Shown: positions 16,984 through 24,949 of the stretch, piece by piece
Position numbering within the stretch: the first letter of the stretch is position 1
Layout of the letters: every line of letters starts with the position of its first letter
From: Skermanella stibiiresistens SB22
GTDB lineage: Bacteria > Pseudomonadota > Alphaproteobacteria > Azospirillales > Azospirillaceae
Assembly (NCBI RefSeq): GCF_000576635.1
Contig: NZ_AVFL01000021.1
Coordinates: 62,001-126,000 of the forward strand
Length of the DNA: 64,000 nt
Direction of reading: 5' to 3'
Notes under the pieces: model-generated
What the model was told of the DNA's origin: nothing
The model's input: only the letters and a program-made list of their open reading frames with translations
Database searches by the model: none
Position numbers and translations under genes: made by a program

Positions 16984-17793
16984 GTGCCGATCATGACGCC
17001 ATCGCGTTTCCTCCCGGCCACGATGCTGGCCGCGGCAGCCTTGATGGTGGGTGCGCAAGGTGCCTTGGCGGCGGAGAGGGTCAGGCTCGGCTACGCGATC
17101 TATGCCGGCGGGTTCGAGGTTCTCCAGGCGTCGATGCTGCTGGATGTCCAGCGGAACAGCTACTCGGTCGAGGTCAGCGCCGAGACGCAGGGGCTGCTCG
17201 GCACGTTCTTCCCATGGCGGACCCTGTCGCGCTCCGACGGCGTGCTGCGGGCGGGCGAGGCCGAGCCCCGCGTCCACCAGCAACAGGGAAGCTGGCGCGG
17301 ACAGGGGAGGACGGTGCGCCTCGACTATGACGGCGCCGGTGGTGTCGCCGCCGATGTCATGCCGCCCGACGACCCGGCCGAGCGCGAGCCGGTGCCGCCC
17401 GAGATGATCCCCAACACGACCGATCCGCTCTCCGCCGTGCTGTCGGTGGCGGCCGGCGTCGCCCTCGGGCGCGGCTGCACCGAGACGGTGCCCGTGTTCG
17501 ACGGCCGCCGCCGCTACGACCTGAGTTTTCGAACGGTGGGAAACCGTCAGCTGGCGCCCAACCGGTACTCCGTCTTCAGCGGTGCCGTCACCCAGTGCGA
17601 GGTCACCTCCAAGGTCCTGGCCGGCAACTGGAAGCGGGACGGTGCCGCGACCGAGGAGGAGAAGCGGACGCCCTACGCGCTGATGCTGGCGCCGGTGATC
17701 GAGGGAATGCCGCCGATCCCCGTCAGGCTGGAGGGTGCCAGCCGGTTCGGCGACGTGATCATGCACCTGACCTCCGCCGACGCCGCCCAGTGA
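16984..17793 (+). CDS. DUF3108 exported protein
   Basis: A 269-residue secreted protein. The GTG at 16984 follows a perfect AGGAGG by seven bases and is preferred to the ATG nine bases later. A signal peptide ends at ALA|A near residue 32. The mature part matches the DUF3108 pattern: RLGYAIYAGGFEVLQASMLLD, then TQGLLGTFFPWRTLSRSDG, a TDPLSAVL segment, and FDGRRRYDLSF. Such proteins are predicted periplasmic or envelope beta-proteins with no known activity. Two cysteines (near 167 and 205) could form a disulfide. It is followed by a DCC-type thiol protein gene after 64 bases. Confidence 0.82.
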   Translation: MPIMTPSRFLPATMLAAAALMVGAQGALAAERVRLGYAIYAGGFEVLQASMLLDVQRNSYSVEVSAETQGLLGTFFPWRTLSRSDGVLRAGEAEPRVHQQQGSWRGQGRTVRLDYDGAGGVAADVMPPDDPAEREPVPPEMIPNTTDPLSAVLSVAAGVALGRGCTETVPVFDGRRRYDLSFRTVGNRQLAPNRYSVFSGAVTQCEVTSKVLAGNWKRDGAATEEEKRTPYALMLAPVIEGMPPIPVRLEGASRFGDVIMHLTSADAAQ

Positions 17794-17857
17794 GCCGCCA
17801 ATCCGTGGCACGATTTCGCCCCTGGTCGGGCGGCATTGGACACCCATCTCCCTCGAT

Positions 17858-18256
17858 ATGACAGACCAACCAACCCCGTCTCCCGCCGCGACCGTCTATT
17901 ACGACGGCGGCTGCCCGATCTGCTCGCGCGAGATCGCCCTCTACCGGCGCCGCGACGTCGAAGGCCAAATCCGTTGGCACGATCTGCGCGCCGAGCCGAT
18001 CGCCGCGAATGGCGATGGCCCTGGTCAGGAGGCCGCACTGGCGCGCTTCCACCTGCGCCGCGCCGATGGCGTCTGGCTTTCGGGTGCGGCGGCTTTCGCG
18101 GCCCTCTGGTCGATCGTCCCCGGCTTCAAGACGGTTGGCATGTTGGCCCGTCTTCCCGGTATGCTCTGGGTGCTGGAGCTGGCCTATCGCGGCTTCCTGC
18201 GCGTACGGCCTCAGCCCGCGGGCGCCGTGTGCTCGGACGGTTGCCGTAGCGCCTGA
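17858..18256 (+). CDS. DCC-family (DUF393) thiol-disulfide oxidoreductase-like protein
   Basis: A 132-residue protein of the DCC family. The defining motif VYYDGGCPICSREI near residue 14 gives a thioredoxin-like C-P-I-C site in place of CGPC. A hydrophobic stretch (about 75-115) contains GAAAFAALWSIVPGF and LWVLELAYRGFL, and the ending has two further Cys (VCSDGCRS). Its position after a secreted protein with two cysteines is compatible with a thiol role, but the family has no firm biochemical function. Confidence 0.85.
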   Translation: MTDQPTPSPAATVYYDGGCPICSREIALYRRRDVEGQIRWHDLRAEPIAANGDGPGQEAALARFHLRRADGVWLSGAAAFAALWSIVPGFKTVGMLARLPGMLWVLELAYRGFLRVRPQPAGAVCSDGCRSA

Positions 18257-18296
18257 GCGTCCACCAATCAGTCCGGGAGTAGGTGGTGTGAGAGCC

Positions 18297-19226
18297 ATGA
18301 CGATCATACCGCTTTTCCTCGTACTGGCCATCATGGTCGGGGTCGGGCTTTGGCTCTGGACGCCCGATAAATCGCGCGCGGACCTGGAGGCGCGCTATCT
18401 CCAGTCGCCGGACGACCTGATCGAGGTCGCCGGCATCCGCCTCCATGTCCGCGACAGCGGCTCTCGCGAGGCGCCGCCCAAGGCGCCGGTGGTGATCCTG
18501 ATCCATGGCTTCGGGTCCAGCCTCCACACGTGGGAATCCTGGGCCCGCGAGCTGTCGGTCGATCACCGGGTCATCAGCTTGGATCTTCCAGGGTCCGGCT
18601 TGTCGGATCCGGACCCGACCGGCGATTACACGGTCGGACGCGACGTGGAGATCGTCAGGGCCGTCATGGACGCGATGGGGATCGATCGCGCCAGTTTGAT
18701 CGGCCAGTCGATGGGCGGCAGGATCGCCTGGAACCTCGCCGCCCGGGACCCTGGGAGGGTCGAAAAGCTCGTCCTGATCGCCCCGGACGGGTTCGCCGCT
18801 CCCGGCGTGGAGTATGGCCGCAAGGCGGAGGTCCCGTTGCCGATGAGGCTGATGCGGTATGCCCTGCCGCGGGTTCTGCTGAGGATGAACCTGGAACCGG
18901 CCTTCGCCGATCCGGCCAAGATGACGGACGCCTATGTCACCCGTTATCACGACCTGATGCTGGCTCCCGGCGCCCGCGACGCCTTGATCGCCCGGATGGA
19001 ACAGGACACACGCGAGGATCCCGTTCCCCTGCTGCGCCTGATCCAGGCGCCGACGCTGCTGCTCTGGGGTACCAAGGACGCGATGATCCCGATCGCCAAC
19101 GCCGCCGATTACCTCGGCGCCTTGCCGAACGCCAAGCTTGTGCGCCTGGACGGCATCGGCCACGTTCCCCAGGAGGAAGCGCCCGCGGCGGCCCTGGAGC
19201 CGATCAAGGCGTTCCTCAAGCCTTGA
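18297..19226 (+). CDS. Alpha/beta-fold hydrolase, membrane-anchored
   Basis: A 309-residue hydrolase. The N-terminus is a single transmembrane anchor (residues 3-21). The fold motifs follow: oxyanion-hole HGFGSS, the nucleophile elbow GQSMGG, an acid after the sixth strand (LWGTKDAMIP) and a late His in IGHVPQEEAP. The triad is therefore complete. Sequence resembles the haloperoxidase and 2-hydroxymuconic-semialdehyde hydrolase branches, but the substrate is unclear. I chose ATG 18297, ten bases after AGGTGG. It converges with cydB, with 31 bases between the stops. Confidence 0.87.
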   Translation: MTIIPLFLVLAIMVGVGLWLWTPDKSRADLEARYLQSPDDLIEVAGIRLHVRDSGSREAPPKAPVVILIHGFGSSLHTWESWARELSVDHRVISLDLPGSGLSDPDPTGDYTVGRDVEIVRAVMDAMGIDRASLIGQSMGGRIAWNLAARDPGRVEKLVLIAPDGFAAPGVEYGRKAEVPLPMRLMRYALPRVLLRMNLEPAFADPAKMTDAYVTRYHDLMLAPGARDALIARMEQDTREDPVPLLRLIQAPTLLLWGTKDAMIPIANAADYLGALPNAKLVRLDGIGHVPQEEAPAAALEPIKAFLKP

Positions 19227-19257
19227 GGCATGGCAGCCCCAGGGTCAACGCCGATAA

Positions 19258-20268
19258 TCAATGATACCCGGCATCCTCGGTGATCTTGCCGCGGAAGACG
19301 TAATAGGAATAGATCGTGTAGATGACGATCGTCGGGATCAGGAAGGCCATCCCGACCAGCAGGAACTCCTGTGTCTCCGGCGGCGACGCCGCGTCCCAGA
19401 TGCTGATGTCCGGTGGGATCACGTTGGGCCACAGGCTGACCGCCAATCCCGCGAAGGACAGCAGGAACAGCCCCATCGACAGCAGGAAGGGCTGGACCTC
19501 GCGGCGGTTGTTGATCGCCCGCCAGAACAGCAGCCCCAACCCCACGGTCAGGATCGGCACCGGCGACAGGTACAGGATGTTCGGCCACGTGAACCAGCGG
19601 GCGGCGATGGTCTCGTTCGCCAGCGGCGTCCAGACGCTGACCAGGGAGATGAAGCCGATCACGCCCAGGAATAGCGGCTTCGACAGCTTGTAGGCCCAGG
19701 CCTGGAGCGTCCCCTCCGTTCGCCAGATCAGCCAGCCGCAGCCGAGCAGCGCGTAACCCAGCACGAGGGCCACGCCGGTGAACAGGCTGAAGAGGGAGAA
19801 CCAGTCGAACATGCCGCCGACATAGCTGCGGTTCTCCACGGTGAAGCCCTGGATGAAGGCGCCCAGCGCCATGCCCTGCGCGAAGGTCGCGACCAGCGAG
19901 CCGAAGTGGAAACTGGCGTCCCACAGGTACCGGCTGCTCTTGGCCTTGAAGCGGAACTCGAACGCGACGCCCCGGAAGATCAGGGCTATCAGCATCGCCA
20001 GCAACGGCAGGTACAGCGCTGGCAGGATCACCGCGTAGGCCAGCGGGAACGCCGCGAACAGGCCGGCGCCGCCGAGGATCAGCCAGGTTTCGTTGAAGTC
20101 CCAGACCGGGGCCACCGAGTTCATCATGACGTCCCGGTCCTCATGCCGTCCCGCGAAGGGAAACAGGATGCCGAGGCCGAGGTCGAAACCGTCCATCAGG
20201 ACGTACATGACGATCGCGAAGGCGACGATGCCGGTCCAGATCAGGGTGAGGTCTTGCCACCATTCCAT
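19258..20268 (-). CDS. cydB: Cytochrome bd-type quinol oxidase subunit II
   Basis: A 336-residue membrane subunit with about eight or nine helices. It opens MEWWQDLTLIWTGIVAFAIVMYVLMDGFDLGLGILFPF, which contains the conserved Asp/Gly-rich DGFDLG motif, and has PVWDFNETWLILGGAGLFAAFPLAYA, a hallmark of CydB. With the upstream subunit it forms a quinol oxidase that reduces oxygen to water without pumping protons and works at low oxygen. Its start is five bases after the cydA stop. No cydX-like small gene follows; only 31 bases remain before the convergent hydrolase. Confidence 0.95.
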   Translation of the reverse strand: MEWWQDLTLIWTGIVAFAIVMYVLMDGFDLGLGILFPFAGRHEDRDVMMNSVAPVWDFNETWLILGGAGLFAAFPLAYAVILPALYLPLLAMLIALIFRGVAFEFRFKAKSSRYLWDASFHFGSLVATFAQGMALGAFIQGFTVENRSYVGGMFDWFSLFSLFTGVALVLGYALLGCGWLIWRTEGTLQAWAYKLSKPLFLGVIGFISLVSVWTPLANETIAARWFTWPNILYLSPVPILTVGLGLLFWRAINNRREVQPFLLSMGLFLLSFAGLAVSLWPNVIPPDISIWDAASPPETQEFLLVGMAFLIPTIVIYTIYSYYVFRGKITEDAGYH

Positions 20269-20273
20269 AACAA

Positions 20274-21680
20274 TCACTCCGCCGGTTCGATGGCTTCGTC
20301 GGTGGCCGACAGGGGCCGCTTCGGCCGCCCGGTATCCAGTCGCGCGTTCTTCGTGGTCTCCCCGCGGTGTGGCTGGGGACCCAATTGCAGCAGGCGCAGG
20401 ATGTAATAGGTGCCGGCGGTGAAGATCAGCGCGTAGGTCACCATGAAGGTCACCAGCGAGGTCAGGGCGCCTCCCGCCGTCAGCGACGGCGTCACGCCAT
20501 CGGCGGTCCGCACCAAGCCTTGGACCATCCAGGGTTGCCGTCCGATCTCGGTGGTGAACCAGCCGGCGATGATCGCGACGAAGCCGGCCGGCGTCATGGC
20601 GACCGAGAGCCAGTGGAGCCAGCGCGTCTCGAAGGCCCGCCCGCGCCACCGCAGGAAGGCGTAGGCGGCCCCGACGAACAGCATCAGGAAACCGATCCCG
20701 ACCATGATTCGGAAGGTCCAGAAGACGATCGGCATGTAAGGCCGGTCCTCCGGCGCGAATTCCTTCAACCCCGGAACCACGCCGTCCAGCTCATGCGTCA
20801 GGATCAGGCTGGACAGATAGGGGATGCCGATCTCGTAGTGGTTCTCCTCCGCCGCCATGTCGGGCAGGGCGAACAGGATCAGCGGCGCTCCGGCGCCCCC
20901 TTCCCAGTGCCCTTCCATCGCCGCGATCTTGGCTGGCTGCATTTCCATCGTCTTCAGGCCGTGCAGGTCGCCCAGCAGGATCTGCAAGGGGGCCAGCACG
21001 ACGATCATGCCCATCGCCATGGGATAGTTGATGCGGGTGTATTCCGGGAAACGGCCCTTCAGCATGTACCAGGCGCTGATGCCGGCGATCACGAAGGATG
21101 TCGTCAGGAAGGCCGCCGTCACCATGTGGGCGAGGCGGTAGGGGAAGGACGGATTGAACACCACTTCCCACCAGCTGGTCACGAAGAACCGGCCGTCACG
21201 GATCTCGAATCCGGCCGGGGTGTGCAGCCAGCTGTTCGACGACAGGATCCAGAACGACGAGATGATGGTGCCCATCGCGACCATCAGCGCCGCGAAGAAA
21301 TGCATGCCGCGTGGCACCTTGTCCCGGCCGAACAGCAGGATGCCCAGGAACGCCGCCTCCAGGAAGAAGGCGGTGATCACCTCGTACTGGATCAACGGGC
21401 CCAGCACGTTGCCGGTGATGTCGGACCAGCGGCTCCAATTGGTGCCGAACTGGTACGACATGACGATCCCGGACACCACGCCCATGCCGAACGAGATGGC
21501 GAAGATCTTCGTCCAGAACTCGGAAAGCCGGCGATAGACGTCGCGGCCGGTCCGTAACCAAAGTCCTTCGAGAACCATGATCCAGTTCGCGAGGCCGATG
21601 GTGAAAGCCGGAAATAGGATGTGAAAAGATATCGTGAAAGCAAATTGAATGCGCGACAACATCAACGGATCGATGTCCAT
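20274..21680 (-). CDS. cydA: Cytochrome bd-type quinol oxidase subunit I, cyanide-insensitive (CIO) type
   Basis: A 468-residue haem-bearing subunit. Visible signatures are SRIQFAFTISFHILFPAF (a haem ligand His), SGIVMSYQFGTNW, a MEMQPAKIAAMEGHWEGG segment and GWFTTEIGRQPW. The shorter length than E. coli CydA (about 520) and the EGHWEGGAGAPLILFALPD wording fit the CIO branch with a short Q-loop. GGAG lies six bases before ATG 21680. It is the first gene of the cydAB operon and the 206 bases before it hold the promoter; I see no clear FNR site there. Confidence 0.94.
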   Translation of the reverse strand: MDIDPLMLSRIQFAFTISFHILFPAFTIGLANWIMVLEGLWLRTGRDVYRRLSEFWTKIFAISFGMGVVSGIVMSYQFGTNWSRWSDITGNVLGPLIQYEVITAFFLEAAFLGILLFGRDKVPRGMHFFAALMVAMGTIISSFWILSSNSWLHTPAGFEIRDGRFFVTSWWEVVFNPSFPYRLAHMVTAAFLTTSFVIAGISAWYMLKGRFPEYTRINYPMAMGMIVVLAPLQILLGDLHGLKTMEMQPAKIAAMEGHWEGGAGAPLILFALPDMAAEENHYEIGIPYLSSLILTHELDGVVPGLKEFAPEDRPYMPIVFWTFRIMVGIGFLMLFVGAAYAFLRWRGRAFETRWLHWLSVAMTPAGFVAIIAGWFTTEIGRQPWMVQGLVRTADGVTPSLTAGGALTSLVTFMVTYALIFTAGTYYILRLLQLGPQPHRGETTKNARLDTGRPKRPLSATDEAIEPAE

Positions 21681-21886
21681 TGTCCGCTCCTGTCCCTGAC
21701 CTGCGTGTTCCGAAGCGGCGCTTTGGATCGCCTTGCCTCCGGTACCACCTAGCTGGCGCTTGGCGATACCTTGACCAGTGCGACGACTTGGCATCCCTCT
21801 TTGGAGCCGCGAACCCCCCGCGGGCCCCTCGATGGGCGGTTCAATGGACGCGGGAACGAAACGTTGCGGTGATTTCGCTCAGGAAC

Positions 21887-22573
21887 TCATCGGCGGCCCA
21901 ATTTATCGAGCAGGCCATCGAGGGCGGTCGGAAGTTCGGTGAAGTGGTCGATGATGGCGTCGGCACCCATCTCGGCCGTCGGCACGTGCGGATAGCCGTA
22001 GCTTGCGGCCACCACGGGGATGCCGGCGCCGCGCGCCGCCGCGATGTCGTTGTGGTTGTCGCCGACCATGATGGCGGCGCCATCGGTCACGCCAAGCTGG
22101 TCCATCACCCAGCTGACATGGCCGCCATCGGGCTTCCGCACCGGCAGGGGGTCGCCGCCGGCGACCGATCCGAAATACCGGGCGAGGTCGAGCTGGCCCA
22201 GCACCTCGCGGGTGACCGTCTCCGGCTTGTTGGTGCACAGGCCCAGGCGCAGGCCACGCGCCAGCAGCAGGTCCAGCGTCTCCAGCACGCCGGGAAAGAT
22301 CTGGTCCGGCGAGGCGCTTTCCCGTTCGTAGAAGTGCAGGAAGTCGTCGTAGATCTTGGGAGCCTGGTCGGGGTCGAGGGGCGCGCCGGTCGCCTCGAAA
22401 ACCCTGCGCAGCAGGATCGGGGCGCCGTCGCCGACCATGCCTCGGATCTGGTCGACGCCGACATGCGGGCGCTCGTACTTGGTCAGCAGCTTGTTGACCG
22501 CCGCCGTGATGTCGGTGGCGCTGTCGATCAGGGTGCCGTCCAGGTCGAAGATGACGGCTTGAAGCTCGGGCAT
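21887..22573 (-). CDS. gph: Phosphoglycolate phosphatase, HAD superfamily
   Basis: A 228-residue cytosolic HAD hydrolase that removes the phosphate from 2-phosphoglycolate. The nucleophile motif I is IFDLDGTLIDSA near the start, motif II is in GLCTNKPE, motif III Lys is in VRKPDGGHV and motif IV is VGDNHNDIAAARGAG. Length and a helical cap after motif I fit Gph. The ATG at 22573 has GGGGAAA before it. The gene is divergent from glmU with 158 bases between. Confidence 0.87.
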   Translation of the reverse strand: MPELQAVIFDLDGTLIDSATDITAAVNKLLTKYERPHVGVDQIRGMVGDGAPILLRRVFEATGAPLDPDQAPKIYDDFLHFYERESASPDQIFPGVLETLDLLLARGLRLGLCTNKPETVTREVLGQLDLARYFGSVAGGDPLPVRKPDGGHVSWVMDQLGVTDGAAIMVGDNHNDIAAARGAGIPVVAASYGYPHVPTAEMGADAIIDHFTELPTALDGLLDKLGRR

Positions 22574-22731
22574 CGAAGTTTCCCCAAATGAGTCAGTCCA
22601 GGTCGAACAGCCAAGACCCCGTCCCAAGAGCCCAGCCCAAGAACCCATCGAGGGCTTTGGCCTTGGCCGGAGGTGTGGCACAAGGGAGGCCAAACACCTC
22701 CCGTGAACGCGGATCGAACGATACCGGCAGC

Positions 22732-24126
22732 ATGACAATGACACACCAGCGTACAGATTCCAGCCGTCCCTTCGCCTGCATCATCTTGGCGGCGGGCAAG
22801 GGCACCCGCATGAAGTCCGACCGGCCTAAGGTGCTGCACGAGGTCGCCGGCCGTTCGATGGTGGGCCATGTGGTGGCCGCCGCGTCGGCTTTGGCGCCGG
22901 AGCGGATCGTTGTCGTGGTCGGGCCCGGCATGGACGACGTCGCGGCCGAGGTCGCCCCCCACGCCACCGTCGTGCAGGAACGCCAGCTCGGCACCGCCGA
23001 CGCCGTCATGGCGGCGCGGCCTCTGCTCGACGGTTTCGCCGGCGACGTCGTGGTGGCCTATGGCGACACGCCGCTGGTGACGCCGGCGACCCTCTCCGCG
23101 ATGATCGCCGCCAGGGGAGGGCGGGGTGGTGGCTCGGGCGGCGATCCCGCCGTGGTCGTGCTCGGCATGCGGCCGGATGAGCCCGGCGCCTATGGCCGGC
23201 TGATCCTGGGGGCGGACGGCGGCCTGGAGGCGATTGTCGAGTACCTGGACGCGACGGAGGAGCAGCGGGCGGTGACCCTATGCAACGCCGGGCTGATGGC
23301 GTTCGACGGCGGGCGCATGTTCTCCCTGCTGGACGGCATCGGCAGCGACAACGCCAAGGGTGAGTTCTACCTGACCGACGCCGTCGCCGTGGCGCGCGCG
23401 GCGGGTCATTCCTGCCGCGTGGTCGAGGGACCGGCGGAGGAGGTGATCGGCGTCAACTCTCGGGCGGAACTGGCCGTCGTCGAGCGGCTGATGCAGGGCA
23501 GGCTGCGGGCGGTCGCGATGGCGGGCGGTGCCACATTGGCCGATCCGGAGACTGTCTATTTCAGCCACGACACCCGCCTTGGCCGCGACGTGACGGTTGG
23601 GCAGAACGTCGTGTTCGGCCCTGGGGTCGAGGTCGGCGACCGGGTCGAGATCCGCCCCTTCTGCCATTTCGAGCGGGTCCGCGTCGCGTCGGGCGCCCAG
23701 ATCGGCCCCTACGCCCGGCTGCGTCCGGGCGCCGATATCGGACCGGACGCCCATATCGGCAATTTCGTCGAGATCAAGAACGCCCGGATCGACCAAGGCG
23801 CCAAGGTCAACCACCTGACCTATATCGGCGACGCCACCGTCGGAGCCAAGGCCAACATCGGCGCCGGCACGATCACCTGCAACTACGATGGCTTCTTCAA
23901 GAGCCATACCGAGATCGGCGCCGGAGCCTTCATCGGCTCCAACTCCGCGCTGGTGGCGCCGGTCACGATCGGCGCCGGGGCCATCGTCGGCGCCGGCAGC
24001 GTCGTCACCCGCGACGTGCCCGCCGAGGCCCTGGCGGTGGAGCGCGCCAAGCAGGCGGTGTTCGAGGGCTGGGCCACCAGCTTCCGCGCCCGCCGCGCGG
24101 CGGAGAAGGCGGCGAAGTCCAAGTAG
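22732..24126 (+). CDS. glmU: Bifunctional N-acetylglucosamine-1-phosphate uridyltransferase / glucosamine-1-phosphate acetyltransferase
   Basis: A 464-residue cytosolic enzyme giving UDP-GlcNAc for peptidoglycan and LPS. The N-terminal pyrophosphorylase domain shows ILAAGKGTRMKSDRPKVLHEVAGRSM and the YGDTPL metal site. The C-terminal left-handed beta-helix has hexapeptide repeats, NFVEIKNARIDQGAKVNHL and GAGTITCNYDGFFKSHTEIG, the acetyltransferase site. A glycine-rich insert (GGRGGGSGGD) near residue 130 is longer than usual. Start ATG 22732 or 22738. Unlike in many bacteria, glmS does not follow; a HEPN-MNT-like pair does. Confidence 0.95.
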   Translation: MTMTHQRTDSSRPFACIILAAGKGTRMKSDRPKVLHEVAGRSMVGHVVAAASALAPERIVVVVGPGMDDVAAEVAPHATVVQERQLGTADAVMAARPLLDGFAGDVVVAYGDTPLVTPATLSAMIAARGGRGGGSGGDPAVVVLGMRPDEPGAYGRLILGADGGLEAIVEYLDATEEQRAVTLCNAGLMAFDGGRMFSLLDGIGSDNAKGEFYLTDAVAVARAAGHSCRVVEGPAEEVIGVNSRAELAVVERLMQGRLRAVAMAGGATLADPETVYFSHDTRLGRDVTVGQNVVFGPGVEVGDRVEIRPFCHFERVRVASGAQIGPYARLRPGADIGPDAHIGNFVEIKNARIDQGAKVNHLTYIGDATVGAKANIGAGTITCNYDGFFKSHTEIGAGAFIGSNSALVAPVTIGAGAIVGAGSVVTRDVPAEALAVERAKQAVFEGWATSFRARRAAEKAAKSK

Positions 24127-24216
24127 CCTCGGATTATTGGCTGGGGCGGGAGATACCCATGCTGGCATGCCGGCATGGGACCGCCTATATTGAGGCCATC
24201 GCATCGAGGACGAAAC

Positions 24217-24543
24217 ATGGGCCATCTGGCGCTCGACAGGTACAAGAACATCGAAGCGAAGCTCGATGCCTTCTGTGATCGCTGGAAGGTCGCCGAATTG
24301 GACCTGCTGGACCTACCGGAGCAGGAGCGTTCCGACCCGGAGGCCGAACTGGACGTGCTCGTGACCATGCGTCCCGACGCGGACTGGACCTTGTTCGACC
24401 GCGTCAGCATGCAGGATGAGCTTTCCGACATCTTCGGCCGCAAGGCTCATTTCTACAGCTGGACCGGATTAGTCGAGTTTGGCGATCGGGATCGGGCGCG
24501 GATGTTCCGCGATTCCGCCCACCGACTTTACGTCGCCGTCTGA
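24217..24543 (+). CDS. MNT-type nucleotidyltransferase-like protein with degenerate active site (antitoxin partner)
   Basis: A 108-residue protein with the layout of minimal nucleotidyltransferase antitoxins: a short helix, an active-site strand, then VTMRPDADWTLFDRVSMQDELSDIFGR and a DSAHRLY end. The catalytic motif of active members is GS-x10-D-x-D. Here the GS position reads DL and the first Asp is Glu (ELD), so activity is doubtful. GAGGA precedes the ATG at 24217 by seven bases. The HEPN-like partner begins at the next base after its TGA, so the genes are translationally coupled. Confidence 0.75.
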   Translation: MGHLALDRYKNIEAKLDAFCDRWKVAELDLLDLPEQERSDPEAELDVLVTMRPDADWTLFDRVSMQDELSDIFGRKAHFYSWTGLVEFGDRDRARMFRDSAHRLYVAV

Positions 24544-24897
24544 ATGTCACCGTCCGACCGGCTGGCGCTCGGGCACATCCGCGACGCCTGCGGCTTGATC
24601 GAGAGCTTCGTCGGCACGCTCGACGCGACTGGGTTCGAGAATGACAGGCGGTCGATATCGGCGGTGGCTTACCAGATGATCATCGTGGGCGAGGCGACCA
24701 AGCGGCTCTCCATGGTTTTTCGGGACCAGCACGGCGGGATCAACTGGCGGTCAATCGCCGGTACTCTGGATGTGCTGGTCCACGACTTCCAGAACCTCGA
24801 TGTGATCATACTCTGGCGCGCCGCCACTCGGCACGTGCCCGCTCTGGGATCGGCCGTCGCTGGCATGCTCGAACCTGTCATGCCCGCCGCGACCTGA
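24544..24897 (+). CDS. HEPN (DUF86/HepT-like) protein lacking key residues
   Basis: A 117-residue all-helical protein of the DUF86/HepT type. The family core is clear: YQMIIVGEATKRLS, then GINWRSIAGTLDVLVHDFQNLDVIILW. In active toxins this core reads R-N-x3-H-x-Y, where Arg and His cut RNA and the Tyr is AMPylated by the MNT partner. Here it reads L-D-x3-H-x-F: Arg is Leu and Tyr is Phe, leaving only the His. The protein keeps its length and fold signature without frameshifts, so it may have been kept for another purpose. Confidence 0.82.
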   Translation: MSPSDRLALGHIRDACGLIESFVGTLDATGFENDRRSISAVAYQMIIVGEATKRLSMVFRDQHGGINWRSIAGTLDVLVHDFQNLDVIILWRAATRHVPALGSAVAGMLEPVMPAAT

Positions 24898-24949
24898 TCA
24901 GGGAAACCAGGGGTCCATACAAGAAACACGCTAAGCAAGGAGACCACCG

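Noticed and set aside
19109-20649. Alternative minus-strand frames opening upstream of cydB.
   Set aside because: They cover cydA and cydB in other frames; cydB is well supported from 20268.
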